Assembly: GCF_002127325.2 (NCBI RefSeq) | Contig: NC_035436.2 | Location: forward strand, 25,617,506-25,681,505 | DNA: 64,000 nt | Source of the DNA: Helianthus annuus | Lineage: Eukaryota; Streptophyta; Magnoliopsida; Asterales; Asteraceae | Direction of reading: 5' to 3' | Shown: positions 45,487 to 55,139 of the stretch, one piece after another | Layout of the letters: each line of letters opens with the position of its first letter | Position numbering within the stretch: position 1 is the first letter of the stretch | The notes under the pieces: generated by a model | Databases searched by the model: none | Told to the model about the DNA's origin: nothing | Seen by the model: only the letters and a program-made list of their open reading frames with translations | Program-made: the position numbers and the translations under genes

Positions 45487-46665
45487 ATGCCGCCCAGGCG
45501 AGACACAAACACCAGTACGCTACCAAGAACAGAAGCCGAGCTGCAAGAACGCATCTTGCAAGCAATTGCACGACATGAAGCCCTCCGCTCTAAGCACAGT
45601 AATGGCACTACTGGAAATAACCCTCCAACTGGCTGCACCTATAAACAATTCCTGGACTGTAAGCCACTGAATTTTGATGGCACAGGAGGTGCCGTTGCAT
45701 TTGTACGTTTGACAGAAAAGACTGACTCCATTCTAAGAATGAGTAACTGTTTGCCCCAACAGAGTGTTACCTATATCTCAGGGTTATTCCTAGATGGTGC
45801 ACTCTCCTGGTGGAACCTTCAGGTTCAAACCCTTGGTGCAGATGCTGCTTATGCACTGAGCTGGGACGAGCTCAAGGAAATGATGGAAAAGAAATACTGT
45901 TCTAGGGCTGAAATCCAGAAGCTTGAGGTGGAGTTCTGGAATTTGAAAATGGACGGACCGAAGATTCCTGAATACGTCCAGCGATTTCACGACTTGTCTA
46001 GAGTCGTCCCCTACTTAGTCAAACCGGAATTCAAAAGGATTGAACGATTCATTTGGGGACTTGCACCCCAGATCAGGGGCATGGTTACTACCTCAAAGCC
46101 CTCAACCATTGCAGAGGCTATCGAAATGAGTGTCACTCTTACTGAAGAGGCTCTACGTGCGGGAAAATTTTCGGAATCTGAGGGTAACAAGAAAGAGACT
46201 CATGTGGACTCATCAGGCAACAAGAAGAGGAAGTCCTCAAGTCTAAAGATGAGCACCCAAGTCAGCTATGGAGGCTCTAAAGCAAACAAAAGAAAGAAAG
46301 TGAACCCGCCGCATGACAAGAAAGCTTCTGGAACCACTAATAAGGTTGGTGATAAGATTTACTCGGGAACTAAGCCGAGGTGCGAGGAATGCACTTTTCA
46401 CCATAAAGGTCGATGTCTGAGGCCTAAGTGTGGAAAAGAAGGGCACAGCAAGGACGCCTGTTGGGCAAAGGACCCAGATGGAAGAAATAAGAGAATACCC
46501 GGTTGCTATAAATGTGGTGAAGCAGGGCACTTTAGGAAAGATTGCCCAAAGAAGAAACAAGCAAGGAAGGGTTTTTCGATCGAAACTCGTGAAGCACGCC
46601 AGGATCCAGATGCGGTTACGGGTACGTTCCCTATTAACCAACCTAATGCATCTACTTTTAATTAA
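45487..46665 (+). CDS. T3 Gag
   Basis: 392 codons from MPPRRDTNTSTLPRTEAEL. Core: [50 protein letters not shown]; zinc region CEECTFHHKGRC, CGKEGHSKDACW and CYKCGEAGHFRKDC (about residues 299-360). Close to T5 Gag block by block. The frame is open although T3 is the oldest element; it runs to VTGTFPINQPNAST, the junction to protease, where a one-base slip and TAA end it. Start fixed by homology with T5 and by the acceptor-like CAG before it. Confidence 0.92.
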   Translation: MPPRRDTNTSTLPRTEAELQERILQAIARHEALRSKHSNGTTGNNPPTGCTYKQFLDCKPLNFDGTGGAVAFVRLTEKTDSILRMSNCLPQQSVTYISGLFLDGALSWWNLQVQTLGADAAYALSWDELKEMMEKKYCSRAEIQKLEVEFWNLKMDGPKIPEYVQRFHDLSRVVPYLVKPEFKRIERFIWGLAPQIRGMVTTSKPSTIAEAIEMSVTLTEEALRAGKFSESEGNKKETHVDSSGNKKRKSSSLKMSTQVSYGGSKANKRKKVNPPHDKKASGTTNKVGDKIYSGTKPRCEECTFHHKGRCLRPKCGKEGHSKDACWAKDPDGRNKRIPGCYKCGEAGHFRKDCPKKKQARKGFSIETREARQDPDAVTGTFPINQPNASTFN

Positions 46666-46768
46666 TACTGGAATCAACTTTAACCTTGCATGCTTAGAAC
46701 TTAGGAAACTGCTCGGCCTAGTTTCGAGTAAAATAGACGTCCCGTACTCTTTAGAAATGGGCATATAG
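46654..46768 (+). pseudogene. T3 protease remnant
   Basis: In the +1 frame relative to Gag: LLLINTGINFNLACLELRKL then LGLVSSKIDVPYSLEMG. Aligns with [13 protein letters not shown] ... [17 protein letters not shown] of T5. The active-site triad reads NTG instead of DTG, so the catalytic Asp is gone. Stop at 46768. Confidence 0.75.
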
Positions 46769-48870
46769 AAGGATAGTTTAAACAGTCGAAGCGATTAAGG
46801 ATCGTATTTAGGGACTCAGAGGGCCGGAACCTTCTGTTACCATTGACTCGTGAAGTCATAATATGATAGTCAGAATGGATCGGAAATCCAAGTATACAAC
46901 TGAAGTCGTTCGATACGAGAAAATCAGACGCATCCCCCTTGCGAATGATGAAACCCAACTTTCCTGCAATAGGTGCAAGGATGCTAGACCCCACAAGGCG
47001 GCAGATCTACGACATCCCTCATTGGTCAAAGAGGCATAGAAACGCCTCCGAGTAGACTGCAGAGCCTAAGAACATCCCCGTGACGGAAGAAGTCCAGTAG
47101 CCTTTTCGAAAGACTTGCCAGGAACGCCCCTCCGTAGCGACGAGAGGAGTTTAGGATAAATCGCGTGCCAGGAGCAGCACCAGTGCCGAATGACGCCATA
47201 CCGACTAGCTTCACCCGCGAAGCATGAACCTCTGATATAACTGCAAGAGCTGCTAGACAGAGGAAATTAAGGACATAACATCCTTAGTTAAGGGCACAAG
47301 GAGAAAGTTGATAGACTCCACTTTGCATAAATTCCAGAGAATTGAGAATCAGAATCCTTTGCCAAGGACTGATGACATGAAACAAACAAAATCGTAAGAT
47401 CCTAGTTGCCATTCAAGGATCAACCTGAGGACAGGATGTCCTCAACTGCGAATACCAGAAGGAAATATCCCTAAAACGACCCTCAGAACTCGCTTCAAGC
47501 ATTACGAGTTCCTTGTCGTACCATTTGGCTTAACACATGCATCAACAATATTCATGGACCTCATGAATCGAACGTGTAAGCCATACCTAGATAAGCCATA
47601 TACTTATTGACTACATTCTCATATGGCCAACGACCAAGGAAGGTCGTGAGCAACAGCTGCAATTTACCTTGTAACTCTTAGAGAAAGGACAGTATATGCT
47701 ATGATAACGAAAAGCAGATTTCGAATTCGCGAAGTTAGAACTTTAAGATACATGATGGATAAAGAACGAGATTCATGCCAACCCTGCAACCAAGAGCTAC
47801 GGAGCTAGAGTTGCAGTTATGTGACGTTTCTCGACAAAGTCTCGGTTGCACGTCAATACAACAAGACCACGACATTGCATACATGGCACATTGATTAAGG
47901 GATCATGAGAAGAGACCTTGAGATGGATACAGTAATTGCGCGCTGCAAACTGGACGTCATTACCTGAAAGAAAACACTGCACGATCCTTACTGATCACAA
48001 GGGTTGCAGCACACCGATGATCGTAGGAGCTCGAATATGAACTGAGCTGTTGAACGATGCAGACTGTATGAACAAGATGCGTGCTTGTGTGATAAACTTT
48101 GACAAAAAGTGGGAACACTCACTTGCCCTTAGTGGAGCCTTCCTACAACAGTATTTATCACGCCGCCGTCTAAGCCACTTCGTGTGAAGCTTTAGATGAA
48201 ACGTAATAAGTTAACCCCCGTCATGTTGGATGGAGACCGGAGAAGAACAATCTACTAACCCGCGTTAGTTCGGGAAAATCTAGAGGCAAGGTCATTCAGA
48301 TATGTGATCATATCGAGACAACCCGTAAGATACAGAAAGATTACGCCGATGAGTGGCAGAAGCCGTAAGAAATTGAGACAAGAAGCATGACTAAAACGAG
48401 AGCCTCGCCTAGAAAAGGCGTAGTGTGACTTGGAAAACAAAAAGGTTGAATCCCCGGTGTAGGGATCAGAACCATTGCGTACAAGATGAAACTTCCAGGA
48501 AAGATCAGTAGTGATCGCGACACAGTCATGTGTCTAGTCTTTAGAGGAGTCTGACTCAAGGAACAGTCATAGTTCCCACAAGTAAAATTCACGTCAATGA
48601 CAAAATACAGAAACCTGTTGAGGTTCTGGACTAAGAGTCCACAATACTATAGAATACCTGTTGAGGTTTTGGACCAAGAGTTCACAATACTATAGAAACC
48701 TGTTAAGGTTACGGACCAAGAGTCCACAAGACACAGAAAAGACATGATCAATTTACTCGAGTATGATAGAATTCATGACATGACCCAGAGATTTCATGGG
48801 AACATAAAGACAAATCATGAATATAAGTGACCATATTTGTTTCACAACTCCCCTGCGACCGATGGCATCA
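46769..48870 (+). pseudogene. T3 pol remnant, heavily decayed and shortened
   Basis: About 2.1 kb where intact relatives have over 3 kb, so parts are deleted. Recognisable: RT patch at about 47494-47602 ([30 protein letters not shown]), and near 48590 a chromodomain-linker patch (IHVNDKIQKPVEVLD). Between them frames change often and I can read no domain. Small ORFs on either strand here are shadows. Confidence 0.75.
48609..48734. repeat. T3 pol remnant triplication, 42-43 bp x 3
   Basis: Units AGAAACCTGTTGAGGTTCTG... at 48609, 48651 and 48694, ending ...CAAGAGTCCACAA. Single-copy in T5 and T6 (PVEVMD, PVSIED region), so expanded in T3 after coding was lost or without regard to frame. Confidence 0.88.
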
Positions 48871-48873
48871 CTT

Positions 48874-48909
48874 GAATTTCGGGACGAAATTCTTTTAACG
48901 GGGGGAGAG
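48874..48909 (+). promoter_or_regulatory. T3 pre-PPT hairpin and PPT
   Basis: GAATTTCG-GGA-CGAAATTC (48874-48892, perfect 8-bp stem) then TTTTAACGGGGGGAGAG directly before the LTR. Hairpin is intact although the neighbouring pol is wrecked. Confidence 0.88.
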
Positions 48910-49634
48910 TAAGACAACCGTCACTTTTCCGTACATTCCGTACACTCAATAAACAGTAATTTGTGCTTTAATGACTGTGCATGATCTGGTTTACCAGACA
49001 AATAAATTTTTGAATTCCATGCAAGTGAATTCATGCACGTTTTATACTACCAAATATTTCTTTAAGCATTAACGAGAGCGTTGCGTCAGAAATACTAGTA
49101 AACTCACCGGTAAGACACAATGTGTCAACAGAACTGCAGAAAGCAGTCAGACATTAGAATTAGGGCCTAGGTGTAGGTCCAACAACAAGAATACATTAAA
49201 ACTCAAGAATACATACAAGGGTTTACATATATACCATCCGGAAACTAAATTGCGCACTAAAAAGCACCCGAAACACACTTTATGTGCAGAATTTATTTAA
49301 ATTCAGCTATAATCAGCATTATGACAATGAAATATTATGCAGAAATGATGATTTATCATCCAGAATACTTCCCTAAGTGTTGGGGATTTAAAGTGTTACA
49401 AAAGGACACTTGAAAGACACAAAACGGTGCAATTAAGCACTTTAACGAACCGGTATTTAACCGAACAACCGGACATTACCCGGGACACTAAAATTTTGCC
49501 ACACACATTATTTTATTATTTCTGGACTAGTTAGGGTCCCCGGATACCCTAACCCACTTTATATTATAACACACTTTATTACACTAACTAAACACATTTG
49601 AATCTAACTAAATCCTAACAAGTTCCATCACAAT
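48910..49634 (+). repeat. T3 3' LTR, first part
   Basis: Starts TAAGACAACCGTCAC, aligning with the T5 LTR start TGTGACAACCCTCAC; the terminal G is mutated. U3 sequence without genes. Interrupted by T6; continues at 62906. Confidence 0.85.
49630..49634. repeat. T6 target site duplication, left (ACAAT)
   Basis: ACAAT before TGTAACACC; matched at 62901-62905. Confidence 0.92.
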
Positions 49635-50074
49635 TGTAACACCTCAAAATTTTGTGTCCAATAAATAAATGACACGTGTCACGTACGACAAAAGTATTGT
49701 AAACCCGGATCTAATTAAAGATGTGTGGTAGGATTTTTGAACATGTCGACATGTTAATTTATACCTCTGAACGACTTCATTATAGATCCCAAGACCCTAA
49801 CATGATTAACAAACATCTATTATACCTTAATCCGATAATTACTAATAATGAAGGATGTCTAAGTTTGCTAATTTGGATCCTATGAAAATAATGCTCAATA
49901 AATCATTCATAGAGAATTTTATCCTTATGCAAGCCAATGATTCTACATGATAGAGTAGATAACTGTCCAAGCATGGGTTAAAGGCATTGTGCTGAAAATT
50001 AAACCAGAAATCATGTGTTGCAAGTTGTCCATTCAAATCATGAAAGGTTATTTTTTTTTTGCCTCTGACAAGAG

Positions 50075-50184
50075 CTTACGGACCGCAAGGGTCCTGCCTT
50101 ACGATCCGTAAGGTGCGAAAGGGTAAAACATTTTCTCTGTCAAAGGCTTACGGACCGCAAAGGCCCTGCCTTACGGTCCGTAAG
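50075..50184. repeat. T6 U3 palindromes CTTACGGACCG/CGGTCCGTAAG
   Basis: Two long inverted repeats at 50075-50112 and 50147-50184, each with arms CTTACGGACCG and CGGTCCGTAAG (11 bp in the second; the first has an A/G mismatch) around a 16-base loop. About 180-290 bp upstream of the TATA box. Repeated at 60185-60294. Confidence 0.88.
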
Positions 50185-50360
50185 GAACGCCCAGCGACAG
50201 AAAGTTGGTTGTTGGCTGTTATAACAGTTTAACCGACTTACCAAGATATTTTCAGCAACATGGGCGACCCCTAACCTTTCCTAGACACTAGGAAACACTT
50301 GTAAATGATCTGGATCACCCCATAGACCTAGTTGTCATGATCTCAATGGATTAAATTCAC

Positions 50361-50479
50361 TATAAAAGGCCAATGAGTTGCATATTGTGTACACTCATCA
50401 CTTCTGTATTCCTGGAGCTTTTCTGGAGCACAAGTGCCATTCCTAAGCCTTCCTAATCTTGTATTAGACTCCTGTAAGT
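50361..50479 (+). promoter_or_regulatory. T6 TATA box, start region and putative splice donor
   Basis: CTATAAAAGG (TATA at 50361-50368), a CT-rich leader after about 30 bases, then CCT|GTAAGTATG with GTAAGT at 50474-50479. In the 3' LTR the base before differs (CGT for CCT) but GTAAGTATG is kept. Confidence 0.55.
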
Positions 50480-52792
50480 ATGCTCCACCATTCCTTGGTT
50501 AAATTTTGCTTAGATATAGCCTAAGAGGCAATCCGTCGTAATTAACGATTGACTTGAAGATAAATCACAAATGGTCCAGTGATTTGTCGAATCAAAGACA
50601 GTTATATGTTGGTAATCATGTGGGCATTAAACCCCTAAAAGGGCACCCTCTGATTCCCACTTTAACTAGTCCGAATGTCGAGTCAAACTTGCTTAGAAAA
50701 GGTCAACAGATTGCTAAATTGCGATTTTATGCATAATCAGTAATGTAGATGGCGTGTAACCTGTTTTAACACTCATATAACATGATACTAAGTATATGAA
50801 CTAGTCTAAGCTTGTTTGATCCGACCATTTGCTATTTCGACCCGGTTCGGAACCGAAAGTCGCAAAGCTTTGACTTTTGCTTTGACTTCAGTTCTGACCC
50901 GTTATGGTATGATTTAGATATGCCTTAGGACTCTCTTAGGACCATATTACATGATGGTATAACCCTCTGTGACCGGTTCATCGTTTGTCCGAGTCTTTTG
51001 CACATTTTCGCTAAATGCTTAAAAGTTGACCATAACGCCTTTTCTACTTTAAAACGAGAATTTTGGACATGTGAAAGGACAATAACCTTGGTTACTGATT
51101 TCTAAGCATGTCCCTAAAATTTCACGTCAATCTGAGGTCTAGAATAGGAGTTATGCTAAATAGCGCAATTACGGAAACTCTAGTAATTAAACGGCGCAAT
51201 TAGCATAAAGCCTATCTAAACCCAAATTTCGACACCAAACCTTTTATATACTGATGTAAAGTAATATTTTGAGATTTTTAAAGATTTTTAATTATTTTTA
51301 ACCTGCTCATAACCTGCGGTTATGGCATCGATTCGGTAATTACCGAATATACCCTTTTCGGACATAACTTGAGTTCTACCTGGTATTTTGACCCGATTCC
51401 AGTTGCTGCTGATTTTAAATAATAAATAGAGTATTTTGGACTTTATAAACTGTTCGGAAAACTCAGATTCCCTGTATAACTCAGAAAAATCTTTTATAAT
51501 CTTTAAAAAGACCGAAATACCCCTTCGGGGCGTATATTGGATTTAAACTCGTTACGGGCATTATGGAAGGTATCCTACTGATATCACAACCTATTTAGAG
51601 CATATTAACTTAGGAAACCTGTGTAGGACTCTTACGGTTACCCGTTACGCCTTTTACGCGCACGGTTCGGTTTATGTAACTCGTTTACATAAACTAGCCG
51701 AAATGGGTCAAACCTTATCGTTTTTACCTCAAAATCCAGAGTGTGGTTATTTTACCCATATAAAACAAGTCTTCAAATTTGTTGGGTCCAAACCACATTC
51801 CATTCCCGGTTTTCGCCCTTCACGCGATTAAACCGTATTTATCCTTTGAAACTGACCGGTCTAAGCTAAGGCTAAATTAAAGAACCGTTAGGATTCTAAT
51901 AGGTTGTTGTAAACCTTCGTTCCAGAATAAGAGACCAGTAAAAGATACTTGCATTTGTTTGATTGAGGTTATTACTTGCTCAGGTAAATACTTTTAACTT
52001 ATTTTCCGTTATACGGGCTTGGGTTACGGTATATAAAAATACCGCTTGGTCGGGCAATTGACCCCAACTCATTAGTAGTTGGGTGTTATCAATGTGACCC
52101 ATTTAAAAAACTTGTTTTGTTGGCTTTACACCTTTGGGAGCTTAGTGACCATGTCCCGGATATCCTTGGCATCATTTTACGAAATGGTCACGACCCCGAC
52201 ACACGGGTGTAGGCGTACACCCGAAAATGTGTCTATATTATTAAAGGTATAACCGTTGGTTTTCCCGCCACGGTTTTATACTTTGTGGCGTGTCTATTAA
52301 CCTTAAACCCGGCACGACCCCGGCGACCGAACGCATAGTGAACATGTAATTCTTTTACAAGATTTAATTGATAAATTATCCCAAGTTATAAAGAGTTTGT
52401 GCCTTGTGCATTCAAATCAATTTTATTAAACATTTTACAAAAGTTTCGGTTGAATGTATTTACCAGTGTAAACTGACGTATTTTCCCCAAAAAGATTAAA
52501 TGCAGGTTCTGTACGAAATAGGCTGGCCAATCCTTAAGCATCGCTAGAGTTTCGCAAGCTTGGGATGCCATATCTGTCGAACAATATTTATATTTTTATT
52601 TTGATCCCCGGTAGATTTATTTCGACTATTCGTGTTACTTGGAATTACAATTGATGGTTGAAATATAATCTATCTTTATGCTTCCGCTGTGCATTTATAT
52701 ATTGTGGTTTGACTATATTGTTGCCAACTACGTCACGGTAATCCCCCACCGGGCCCACCGGTGAAACACGTGGAAATCGGGGTGTGACAGGT

Positions 52793-52805
52793 TGGTATCA
52801 GAGCC
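52793..52805 (+). other. T6 primer binding site, tRNA-iMet
   Basis: TGGTATCAGAGCC, 3 bases after the LTR end. Confidence 0.95.
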
Positions 52806-52939
52806 AACGTTGAGTGAATTAAACACTATCCTTATGTGTTTAATCTCAATGACACAATTGCACATACTTGGGTCTAGACAAGAACATAGGACAAATTCGA
52901 ATTATCATTCTAGTTTGTCTTTTATTGTTTATTATGATT

Positions 52940-52960
52940 TAAAAAAAATTTGTTAAGCAG
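52940..52960 (+). promoter_or_regulatory. Putative 3' splice site before T6 pre-gag ORF
   Basis: AATTTGTTAAGCAG|G ends at 52960, 5 bases before ATG 52966, after a T-rich stretch interrupted by an A run. Confidence 0.4.
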
Positions 52961-52965
52961 GAAAT

Positions 52966-54196
52966 ATGCCACCAGCAATTAGAAGATGAGGAAGAGGCAA
53001 AGGGCCGATCACTACTCACAATGATCACGAGGCCGGACCTTCACATATGCGAGCTCCTTCCAGCACAAGGAGTGAAGAACCTCAGAGGCGTAGGAGGAAC
53101 CTCTTTGAGCCCGCAAGACGGTCTACCTCACACAGTTCGACACCTTCATACCGTCAATCTTTTTTGACCAAATTCGGAGAACGAGCCCAGTAACCCTCAA
53201 CCTTCATTTATACCCCTCCAGCGATCTGTTTCGCACCGTTCCTGTGGTGATCCTACTCCTTTCTTCCAAGGCCAGTTCAACCCGGCTGATTTTGTCCAAG
53301 AACCAATAGGTTATAACCCTTTAGGACTAGAAGACCATTTCTCTGAAGATAATGCGGTAGATATGGACGAGGACACGGATCCCATAGAACCTGCACGAGG
53401 TACTCCCAACCACCCTGTCGAGATCTCTGATGGGTCATCCTTTCATGGGACACCCTATCAAGGTCCCGACAGTTACCAGGCGAGGTTTAACCAGTGTGAT
53501 TGGTACTTCACACCTTCTCACCACTTCTCGCCTCATGAGCAACAGCAGCGGGATCCTTCCGAGGATTCGCGTTTCGTGGCAGTTACGCCACCGCCTCCAC
53601 CGCCACTAGTTCAACAAGCACCTCCAGATCCGCCAAGGCATAGGAGATCAGGCACGCGGATGTCCACCCGAGGAGGGGAATTCCACTTTAGCATCCCTCG
53701 CCACTCGAGTGCAAGTCATTATCCGCCGTTGCCTGAAGAACCGCAATTAGGTGAACCTTCGAGCCACCCTGCAGAGGTGAATTCTGCACCAGTTGCACCA
53801 CCTCCACCACCATTTGGGTATGATAACCCTATACCTGCGTACGCCGGTTCCACAGCGTACAACCCGTTTGAGCAGCCAGCTCACACGCACTACAACTATA
53901 ATTATGCGGATGCCGACCCATACGTGGTAGCGGCCAATTACAACGCCCTCCATCCCGACAGACCTTATGGGGATCCTTGGGGATTAGGATACGCAGCTCA
54001 TGGGTATCCAGCTCCTACTAGAACTCCGGCTCAGCAAGTAACGCAGCAGCCACGTTTTTCCCCACCGGAGCAGGAAGAAATCCTTCACCGTTTAAATAGG
54101 GTAGAACGAGACTTTGAACAAGAACGTAAGAACAATCGTGGATTCCTTAAAGGCCTAGCAAACCTGCTAAAGGGGAAGAAGAAGCGAGATCATTAG
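52966..54196 (+). pseudogene. T6 pre-gag ORF: Pro-rich protein of unknown function
   Basis: Start MPPAIRR at 52966, a TGA seven codons on, then GRGKGPITTHNDHEAGPSH and an Arg-rich stretch (EPQRRRRNLFEPARRS). A frame slip near 53180 moves to the frame that holds the longest open part, 53363-54196 (277 codons). That part has PVEISDGSSFHGTPYQGPDS, a Pro run (TPPPPPPLVQQAPPDPP), Tyr/Asn/Pro-rich middle and a C-terminal coiled-coil-like EEILHRLNRVERDFEQERK followed by a basic LLKGKKKRDH end. No knuckle, protease or enzyme motif. By recollection similar hypothetical proteins are annotated in Asteraceae genomes; unverified. Basic ends with a coil suggest RNA or particle binding, but that is a guess. 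Confidence 0.75.
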
Positions 54197-54231
54197 TCTT
54201 TATGTGTTCTATTGTATTCCTATTTTAAATC

Positions 54232-54400
54232 AAGTCCCTGTGTGGACATCTATTTGTTTTAGTCCCTGCGTGGACATTTTTTTATGCTTAGTCCCTGCAT
54301 GGACAATTGCCTTTCAGTCCCTGCGTGGACTTATCTTTTTGTCTCTGTGAGGACATCTATCCTTGTATTTGGTCCCTGGGTGGACTTGTTTCTTGTAAAC
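54232..54400. repeat. T6 leader repeats, AGTCCCTGCGTGGACAT
   Basis: Six to seven spaced copies of TAGTCCCTGCGTGGACAT-like units, about 25-33 bp apart, directly after the pre-gag ORF. GTCC...GGAC arms in each can pair. T5 has a different minisatellite at the same place. Confidence 0.85.
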
Positions 54401-55107
54401 CTCTGCGTAGGTAATTATCTATTAAAAGTCCCGTTTAGGGCAGGGTGTAATCATTATTATGATTAATGGAATGTTAAGCTTATAAATTTCATTTTTGTCA
54501 TTTTAATACATTATTATATGAGATAAATTAAAAATCATTCCTTTTAATTAAGTCTGCCTAAATAAAGAATCTTAATGGTGAGACCTAGCCTGGTGTCATT
54601 AGGAGACCCGGCAAAGATGGTGAGACCTGAGTAAAAGGTTCAGATTCCTGTTAACCTCTGTGAACATGTTAACGTTCTTGGCGGATGTGATTCGTTAAAA
54701 TCACACGCGTCATTCTTATATAAGAATCCTTTAGAGGATTCCAAGACCTAAACTAATGATTTATAAATCATGGGTTAAATCATCCATTAGTGATGTAGTG
54801 CCTACGGGCCATACTTATTGTCATATAAGACAACAGACAGTTGTAGTCTATGACTCCCTGTCAGAAAAGGTAAAAGAACTATGGTTCAAACCTTCATGCC
54901 TTGATTCTCTGAAATCCTGGCTTATATTATAAAACGTCTTTGTGACTAGGCTTTTGTGCCACTAACAATATTGTTTGTAATTAGGATAAGTTATATTCAA
55001 ACCCTAAATGAAGGTGAGCAACAAATTAACCAGATATGGTCTATATTTACCATGGTTAATGAATTGCCCTAAAAGACAATTCCATAATAAACTCCTAAAT
55101 AAAATTC
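54401..55107 (+). other. T6 leader between pre-gag ORF and gag
   Basis: About 700 bp of AT-rich sequence. I see a loose repeat of GGTGAGACCT (54570-54630) and otherwise nothing coding. Confidence 0.7.
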
Positions 55108-55127
55108 TGTCATATTCTTTGTAGCAG
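55108..55127 (+). promoter_or_regulatory. Putative 3' splice site before T6 gag
   Basis: TGTCATATTCTTTGTAGCAG ending at 55127, 12 bases before the gag ATG; AG at 55124 or 55127. CTAAA branch-like motif upstream. Confidence 0.5.
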
Positions 55128-55139
55128 ATCAAGATCTCA

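Larger units (their letters stand above)
49635..52789 (+). repeat. T6 5' LTR
   Basis: TGTAACACCTC...GGGGTGTGACA. U3 about 750 bp with CTTACGGACCG palindromes, TATA at 50361, then over 2.3 kb of R/U5 with no gene. Small ORFs recur in the 3' LTR only by LTR identity. Confidence 0.95.

Noticed and set aside
53363..54196. env-like gene in T6
   Set aside because: It lies upstream of gag rather than after pol, and shows no signal peptide, membrane segment or cysteine pattern.
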